Assembly (NCBI GenBank): GCA_031268685.1
Contig: JAIRWW010000148.1
Span: forward strand, 1-11,181
DNA length: 11,181 nt
Source: Azoarcus sp.
GTDB taxonomy: Bacteria > Pseudomonadota > Gammaproteobacteria > Burkholderiales > Rhodocyclaceae
Direction of reading: 5' to 3'
The notes under the pieces are model-generated. The model saw only the letters and a list, made by a program, of their open reading frames with translations, ran no database searches and was not told the origin of the DNA. This document shows, piece by piece, positions 7,762 through 11,181 of the stretch (the stretch's first letter is position 1; each line of letters starts with the position of its first letter). Position numbers and translations under genes: made by a program.

Positions 7762-7840
7762 AATGAATGAAGAAAAAGCGGCCCTTGATCTTTAATCTAG
7801 AATCTGGATGAATTGGCGGCAAGGTATGTCTGTTGGATTG

Positions 7841-8635
7841 TCACGAATTCCGTGACTGTTGCCACTTCACTAACCTTTGCCAAATGCTTCTGAGTTCTTC
7901 CCGATGCGCGCGCCCAGCGTGGCAACAATGCGCCATATCGAGGATGGGTTCGTTTTCCTTGATAGCCTTGTCGCATGCCGCGATGAAATGCGCCGCCACA
8001 TCTGGCTCCCGCACCCAGTCCGCCAACATCGCACAAAGCGCCTTGTCGTCCGCCGCGAAGGAATTTTCCAGCGCGCTCATGTCCTTGTTGAAGCCCCAGA
8101 GCAGCAGATCCTTGAAATGCAGCAGGGCGGGAAGGCGCGCATCCCTGCTCCAGTCATCGAGCAAGGGGCGAAGCTTGAAACCGCCGTGCGCGAGCATGAT
8201 GATGAGATCGACGATATTCTCGATGTACGGCGCATCGGGAGCGAAATCGCGGTCGTGATACTGCGACAGACAATGCGCGAAAAACGCTCGCGCCCAAGTT
8301 TCGAGCAAGGCCTGCTCCTCGGCCGTCCATTCATCCTTGGCAAGCGACAAACGGTTCAGGGCGATCTCCGCCCAAAAATGCTCGAACTGAAAATGACTGA
8401 CGATTTCGAGGTAGCGGGGCAGGAAGTGCTTGACCTCCTTCACCGGCGTCGTCTCGCCATGCGCGGCGAAGTGGTAGCGCCACAAGAGTTCGTCGGGAAT
8501 CTCCCGCACAGCCATCGCCCGAAGACGCTTATGGCTTTCGCCAAGCTTGCACAAAGGACATTGACACCCGGAATCTTCCGGGGCGGTATATGCAGCGAAT
8601 GTACGGTACGCGGTTTCGACGATATCTCTCAACAT
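7841..8635 (-). CDS. Uncharacterised protein with N-terminal CxCxxC motif
   Basis: The 264-residue soluble, mostly helical protein has a Cys cluster CQCPLC (24-29), followed by VREIPDELLWRYHFAAHGETTPVKEVKHFLPRYLE (about 43-77; shown in pieces: REIPDELLWRY and KHFLPRYLE). This layout resembles, from memory, a widespread uncharacterised bacterial family with a CxCC motif, an LRxLxxxxLxxY block and a DxxHFLPR block. The cysteines could bind zinc or iron. A second Cys/His group, HCCHAGRAH, occurs near the C-terminus. GGAG lies 8 bases before the ATG at 8635, a good start. No signal peptide or membrane segment is visible. The neighbours give no clue to function; the gene upstream is mnmE, 270 bases away on the same strand. 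Confidence 0.75.
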   Translation of the reverse strand: MLRDIVETAYRTFAAYTAPEDSGCQCPLCKLGESHKRLRAMAVREIPDELLWRYHFAAHGETTPVKEVKHFLPRYLEIVSHFQFEHFWAEIALNRLSLAKDEWTAEEQALLETWARAFFAHCLSQYHDRDFAPDAPYIENIVDLIIMLAHGGFKLRPLLDDWSRDARLPALLHFKDLLLWGFNKDMSALENSFAADDKALCAMLADWVREPDVAAHFIAACDKAIKENEPILDMAHCCHAGRAHREELRSIWQRLVKWQQSRNS

Positions 8636-8650
8636 GGCGTGATCTCCGTT

Positions 8651-8683
8651 CCGGGGCCGTGAAGCACGCCCGGGGTCGTGAAA
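8651..8683. repeat. Imperfect 13-bp direct repeat upstream of the CxCxxC gene
   Basis: CCGGGGCCGTGAA (8651-8663) recurs as CCGGGGTCGTGAA (8670-8682), one mismatch, with a 19-base period. It ends 15 bases before the start codon on the - strand and so overlaps the likely 5' leader of that gene. Confidence 0.6.
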
Positions 8684-8905
8684 TATGTCCAGAAGTCTAC
8701 TCCAATGCAGCCGTCAAAGAATAGTTTTTTGTAATACTTTTTCGAGTCAGCCCGGCAGAGCCAGCCCAGCAGCTTGCCATGCCCAGGAGATTGTCGATTG
8801 TCGCGGGCAGAGAAAACCACAATAGCTAGTAAGCTCAAGCCCATTGAGCGGATGCGGCGACGAACGGATTGGAAAGCCGGGATACACCACCGGCAAGACA
8901 CGGGC

Positions 8906-10276
8906 TTACTTCCCGATGCAAAACCGTCCGAAAATCTCCCCCAACAGATCATCCGCCGTAAATTTACCTGTGATTTCCGACAGGGCGTTTTGCGCCAGCC
9001 GCAGGTTTTCGGCGAAAAGCTCCAATGCGGGGGAAGCGGTTTCGAGTTCGCGCCGTGCAGCGCTCAAGTGCTCTGCGCCAGTTTCGATGGCCAGTAAATG
9101 ACGGGCGCGGGCGGTGAAGGTGTCTTCTACGTCTTGCCAACCGGCGCTCTCCAACAGTGCGCTCTCCAGCAGCGCCATGCCTTGCCCGGTTTTGGCGGAA
9201 AGGGAAATGCTCGGAAGCTCCGCGCCCGCCACGGTTTGCGTATGCCTTCGCGGGGATTCGGCTGTAAGGTCGATTTTGTTGCGGACGATGAGGCGCGGCA
9301 GCCTCTCGGGAAACCTGGCCAGTATGGACAGGTCATCGCTGGTCAGACCTGCGCGGGCATCGAGCAGCAGCAAGGCGAGGTCGGCATCCTGAACGGCTTT
9401 CCAGGTGCGGGCAATGCCGATTTTTTCGATTTCATCCCCGGTGTCGCGCAAACCGGCGGTGTCGATGATGTGAAGCGGAATGCCATGTATTTGGATGGCG
9501 GATTTGAGCGCATCGCGGGTAGTGCCGGGAAGGGGCGTAACGATAGCAAGCTCGTCGCCCACAAGGCGGTTCAGGAGCGAGGATTTGCCGACGTTGGGCT
9601 GGCCGATGAGAACAACGGAAAGACCGGCCTGGAGAAGTTGGCCTTGTTTCGCCCTGGCGCGCACCCGCGCAAGGTGCTCATCAAGGCGGGCGATGCGCCC
9701 GAAAGCGTCGGCCCGCTTCAGGAAGTCGATTTCTTCTTCGGGAAAATCGAGCGTAGCCTCAACGAGCATGCGCAGATCGGTCAATTCAGCGACCAGCGCG
9801 CGAATGGCGCTGGAGAATTCGCCTTGCAGCGAACGCACGGCGCTTTTCGCGGCGGCGGCAGTGGAAGCATCGATCAAATCGGCGACGGCTTCGGCCTGCG
9901 CCAGATCGAGCTTGCCGTTGAGAAAGGCGCGGCGCGTGAATTCGCCCGGCCCGGCCAAGCGCGCGCCAAGCTCCAGGCAGCGAGCAAGCAGCAGATTCAT
10001 GACTATCGGGCCGCCGTGACCGTGCAGTTCCAGCACATCTTCGCCAGTGAAGGATGCGGGAGCGGGAAAGTAGAGCACGAGACCGCTGTCGATAGCGCTA
10101 CCGTCGGCGGTCTTGAAGCTGGCGAGGACGGCGCGTCGGGGTTCGGGCGTTTTGCCGATAAGCGCGGCGGCGAAAGCTGCCAGTCCGGCGCCCGAGATGC
10201 GGACTATGCCGACGCCGCCGCGCCCAAGCGGGGTAGCAATGGCGGCGATCAGACCGTCAGCCGACGGAATACTCAT
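8906..10276 (-). CDS. mnmE: tRNA uridine-5-carboxymethylaminomethyl modification GTPase
   Basis: MnmE works with MnmG to modify U34 of tRNAs that read split codon boxes. It uses GTP, K+ and a folate one-carbon unit. The 456-residue product is full length (E. coli 454). The N-terminal folate-binding domain starts with [15 protein letters not shown]. The embedded G domain shows GQPNVGKSS (225-233), GTTRD (251-255), DTAG (272-275) and NKID (333-336). The invariant C-terminal CIGK (453-456) carries the functional cysteine. Its ATG overlaps the stop of the upstream zeta-like gene in an ATGA quartet, and no good Shine-Dalgarno precedes it, so translational coupling is likely. A weak 6-bp hairpin (8833-8849) lies downstream without a T-run. 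Confidence 0.98.
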   Translation of the reverse strand: MSIPSADGLIAAIATPLGRGGVGIVRISGAGLAAFAAALIGKTPEPRRAVLASFKTADGSAIDSGLVLYFPAPASFTGEDVLELHGHGGPIVMNLLLARCLELGARLAGPGEFTRRAFLNGKLDLAQAEAVADLIDASTAAAAKSAVRSLQGEFSSAIRALVAELTDLRMLVEATLDFPEEEIDFLKRADAFGRIARLDEHLARVRARAKQGQLLQAGLSVVLIGQPNVGKSSLLNRLVGDELAIVTPLPGTTRDALKSAIQIHGIPLHIIDTAGLRDTGDEIEKIGIARTWKAVQDADLALLLLDARAGLTSDDLSILARFPERLPRLIVRNKIDLTAESPRRHTQTVAGAELPSISLSAKTGQGMALLESALLESAGWQDVEDTFTARARHLLAIETGAEHLSAARRELETASPALELFAENLRLAQNALSEITGKFTADDLLGEIFGRFCIGK

Positions 10277-11076
10277 ACACCAATGATGCTCACTAATTGC
10301 TTTTCCAGCCTGTGCGCTGTGATACGAACGAATTGTCCGTATTTCCTCGCCACAACGATGGCTGTGCCAGTCTGGATGGCGGTTTGCCGCGCCAACTGCG
10401 ACGCCCGCAGCAGAGCAGCCAACGATTTTTGCATGTCATCGTCGCTGGCAGCGGCAAGGTCATTGTGAGTCTTGGGACGCCAGGGCGGCGCATGCGTGCG
10501 CGTCGAGATGAGCCGATATTGCCAAGCTGCCGACGACCATCGCTGTATTATGGACCGCGTCGGGTTTTCTCCCAATTCAAGAAAGCGCGGAGGATCACTC
10601 AGATTGTCGAACGATATCCAGGCATCGACACATCCCCGGTAATACCGCTCGAAATTGCGCAAGCCCGAGACGAACCGCCGCCGTATGACTTCTTCAGGGA
10701 TGGGATGCCCACCCTGCCGCACCCGTTCCGCGACACGGGCGATGGCGGCCTCGACGCTGGACAGGGCGAGAAAATACAAATTTACCCGATAGCCCGCTTT
10801 TTGCCACTGCCGAATGAGATTCAGATAGCTGAGGCCGGAGAGCGTAGTCTCGAATGCAAAGGATACGCCACGCCGAACGTTGGCATGGATTTCTTCCAGC
10901 ATCAGGCGGGCTGCCTTTGTAGCGGCTTCTTCCGGCGCGAACGGCGACAGCCCGGCAGCGATCATGTCAGCGTTGACGAAACGCTTACAGGCGGCTTCCT
11001 CGGGAAGGAAAGCGCGTGCAAAAGCGGTTTTCCCCGCGCCATGCGGGCCTGCAATGATAATGATTTTCTTGGGCAT
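10273..11076 (-). CDS. Zeta-toxin-like P-loop kinase with extra C-terminal module
   Basis: The 267-residue product starts like zeta-family ATPases: [13 protein letters not shown] (Walker A, 10-17), [14 protein letters not shown] (catalytic-type Asp37) and FAFETTLSG (73-81). A basic segment follows with [22 protein letters not shown] (about 114-135; key residues Arg114, Arg118, Arg120, Arg132-134), then the end-of-domain SFDNLS (155-160). Zeta toxins phosphorylate UDP-N-acetylglucosamine or related substrates; this branch is not well defined. Family members usually end near residue 170. Here a poorly conserved linker (172-213) leads to a compact 53-residue module beginning [18 protein letters not shown]. 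The ATG at 11076 gives the usual family start, with GGAG 12 bases upstream. Alternatives are 11118 and 11127; the latter overlaps the preceding stop as ATGA. Its own stop overlaps mnmE. Confidence 0.8.
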   Translation of the reverse strand: MPKKIIIIAGPHGAGKTAFARAFLPEEAACKRFVNADMIAAGLSPFAPEEAATKAARLMLEEIHANVRRGVSFAFETTLSGLSYLNLIRQWQKAGYRVNLYFLALSSVEAAIARVAERVRQGGHPIPEEVIRRRFVSGLRNFERYYRGCVDAWISFDNLSDPPRFLELGENPTRSIIQRWSSAAWQYRLISTRTHAPPWRPKTHNDLAAASDDDMQKSLAALLRASQLARQTAIQTGTAIVVARKYGQFVRITAHRLEKQLVSIIGV

Positions 11077-11123
11077 CTGTTTCGGATGCTCCGCAATTGA
11101 TACATCATGACCAGCCATGGCGA

Positions 11124-11181
11124 TCATTCCATGAACGGATAATCGGTATAGCCTTCCCTGCCGCCGCCATAGAACAACTCC
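11124..11181 (-). CDS. Old Yellow Enzyme family NADH:flavin oxidoreductase, C-terminal end only
   Basis: The last 18 codons of a gene entering from the right encode ELFYGGGREGYTDYPFME and then a stop. This matches the end of NemA/XenB-type FMN oxidoreductases, whose C-terminus in E. coli NemA is FYGGGAEGYTDYPSL (from memory). These enzymes reduce activated C=C bonds of electrophiles such as N-ethylmaleimide. The stop TGA overlaps an in-frame ATG of the zeta-like gene (ATGA, 11127-11124), so the two genes are probably one transcript. The frame is short, so the family call rests on this one conserved tail. Confidence 0.75.
   Translation of the reverse strand, partial: ELFYGGGREGYTDYPFME

Noticed and set aside
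8833..8849. Possible terminator after mnmE
   Set aside because: The stem is only 6 bp (GCTCAA with TTGAGC) and no T-run follows on the - strand.
8629..8952. - strand open frame of 107 codons between mnmE and the CxCxxC gene
   Set aside because: It overlaps the mnmE 3' end, is rich in Cys, Trp and Arg without any pattern, and has no supporting start signal.
9098..10468. Long + strand open frame opposite mnmE (456 codons)
   Set aside because: It is exactly antisense to a complete mnmE with all motifs, has no ribosome binding site and no recognisable domain; GC-rich third positions commonly keep such antisense frames open.

Overview
The window looks like the chromosome of a Gram-negative, probably betaproteobacterial, organism of moderate to high GC. 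The evidence is a lipid A biosynthesis gene (lpxH), a cyclophilin with a Sec signal peptide, and the neighbourhood cysS / ppiA-ppiB-lpxH, which I recall from Betaproteobacteria. No rRNA, tRNA, CRISPR array, insertion sequence or phage gene was seen. The assignment is inference from gene content and order, not from a database search.

Layout. Positions 1-353 hold the 3' end of a GGDEF diguanylate cyclase. It is followed 2 bases later by a YjgR/DUF853-type HerA-like ATPase (356-1828). Both run on the + strand and converge on a - strand gene block. That block is cysS (4664-3276) and then a protein combining a NYN-type nuclease domain, a cold-shock-like domain and an acidic tail (3154-2084), which ends in a clear intrinsic terminator (2022-2061). 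A 260-bp divergent region containing three 12-bp repeats separates cysS from a + strand run of ppiA (4925-5545), ppiB (5562-6059) and lpxH (6064-6858). From about 6859 to 8905 the window becomes less conserved. It holds a strong 37-bp hairpin, a small membrane protein (- strand), a decayed peroxiredoxin-like fragment (- strand) and an uncharacterised CxCxxC protein (- strand). The right end is a tightly packed - strand array: the last codons of an Old Yellow Enzyme family oxidoreductase, a zeta-toxin/AAA-like kinase with an extra C-terminal module, and mnmE. Both junctions there can be 4-base ATGA stop/start overlaps.

How the genes fit together. cysS and mnmE serve translation (tRNA charging and wobble-uridine modification). 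ppiA and ppiB are periplasmic and cytoplasmic members of the same fold family and lie in tandem. lpxH makes the lipid X intermediate of lipid A. The most unusual items are the zeta-like toxin that seems to carry its partner-like module on the same polypeptide and sits translationally coupled directly upstream of mnmE, and the NYN plus cold-shock fusion with an Asp/Cys repeat tail. Neither is proven to be a new system from sequence alone.
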